DNA of 15,517 bases from an uncultured Akkermansia sp. GTDB lineage: Bacteria > Verrucomicrobiota > Verrucomicrobiia > Verrucomicrobiales > Akkermansiaceae. The position numbers and the translations under genes are program-made. Where the stretch lies: NCBI GenBank assembly GCA_947585525.1, contig CANPXA010000019.1:1-15517 (forward strand), in the 5' to 3' direction. Positions 15,125 to 15,517 of this stretch are shown one piece after another; the first letter of the stretch is position 1, and each line of letters starts with the position of its first letter. The notes under the pieces were generated by a model that was not told the DNA's origin, made no database searches, and was given only the letters and a program-made list of their open reading frames with translations.

Positions 15125-15517
15125 TTACAGTTCAGCTGCAGACGCCTTGTCGAGGAAGAATTTGGCGTCCGGGTGCTTCTGCAGGAAAGAGGCCGCCACA
15201 TCAGCCGTAACCGGTCCTTCGATTGCCTTCTTCACGATGGAAGCCTTCTTCTCACCCCAGGCCATCAGACGTACCTTCTTGGCGCCCATGATAGTGGCTA
15301 CGCCCATGGTGATGGCGGTCTTGGGCACGTTGTCGAATCCTCCGAATGCGGGAGCCGCATCGGTCTTGGTGAGGTCGTCCAGGGTGACTTGGCGGGTGAT
15401 GGTGGTGTCATCGGATCCGGGTTCGTTGAAGCCGATGTGACCGGTGCGGCCGATGCCGAGGATCTGGAGGTCCAGACCACCGCAGGCCTTGATCTTAGCC
15501 TCGTAGGCGGCGCAGTG
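15125..15517 (-). CDS. nagB: Glucosamine-6-phosphate deaminase, C-terminal half
   Basis: The frame is open to the window edge; 130 residues are visible and the N-terminal half lies beyond 15517. The diagnostic NagB block LGIGRTGHIGFNEPGS is present, containing the active-site His and the FNEP loop. It is followed by VPKTAITMGVATIMGAKKVR and the C-terminal EGPVTADVAASFLQKHPDAK segment. The enzyme converts glucosamine 6-phosphate to fructose 6-phosphate and ammonia, feeding amino sugars into glycolysis. The segment between the FNEP loop and VPKTAIT is typical in length. It is in the isomerase/deaminase family with 6-phosphogluconolactonase, but the motifs are those of NagB. It has its own terminator. 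Confidence 0.93.
   Translation of the reverse strand, partial: HCAAYEAKIKACGGLDLQILGIGRTGHIGFNEPGSDDTTITRQVTLDDLTKTDAAPAFGGFDNVPKTAITMGVATIMGAKKVRLMAWGEKKASIVKKAIEGPVTADVAASFLQKHPDAKFFLDKASAAEL

Overview
This 15.5 kb window is an ordinary bacterial chromosome segment, moderately GC-rich, with eleven protein genes (two cut by the window ends). I see no tRNA, rRNA, CRISPR array, insertion sequence or phage gene. The organism is probably a Gram-negative-type bacterium. The lack of Shine-Dalgarno sequences and the general look of the proteins (large SNF2 ATPase, long U32 protein, Pro/Met-rich membrane protein) make me think of the PVC group, perhaps a gut Verrucomicrobiota such as an Akkermansia relative. 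That assignment is an impression and has low confidence.

Layout. 1-387 (+) is the C-terminal end of the YchF ATPase, convergent with a 1317-residue SNF2-family ATPase (417-4370, -). The SNF2 gene is divergent from a small LemA-family membrane protein (4597-5148, +). After a 366-base gap with a repeat element comes a two-gene operon: a long U32 'peptidase' family protein (5515-7965) overlapping by 4 bases an NhaC-type Na+/H+ antiporter (7962-9263). Convergent with it are thioredoxin (9333-9650, -) and, upstream of that gene, a Pro/Met-rich single-pass membrane protein (9709-10581, -). Then follow a repeat-filled gap, exonuclease III with a MauE/DoxX-like membrane protein (12372 to 11128, -), a second repeat-filled gap with two repeat copies, HemW (13112-14191, -), an MBL-fold hydrolase (14241-15008, -) and the C-terminal half of NagB (15125-15517, -).

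The genes are mostly housekeeping: translation-associated ATPase, chromatin/DNA or RNA remodelling, RNA modification or proteolysis, ion homeostasis, thiol redox, base-excision repair, heme trafficking and amino-sugar catabolism. They do not form one pathway.

The most unusual content is between the genes. All three gaps longer than 300 bases carry copies of one family of mosaic, hairpin-rich repeats (about 230-310 bases; four copies). They are built from shared modules: a leading hairpin with a conserved purine-rich loop and covarying stem, a central double-hairpin block, tracts of a 7-base unit (TTACGAA/ATCGTAA), a GCGCG-type palindrome, and a closing GC-rich hairpin. Several stems keep pairing while their sequence changes. 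All four copies point the same way along the chromosome although the neighbouring genes do not. A second pattern is that promoters of U32 and exonuclease III have TTGACA, a 17-base spacer and a -10 box exactly 9 bases before the ATG, and the SNF2 promoter is similarly close, suggesting leaderless mRNAs.
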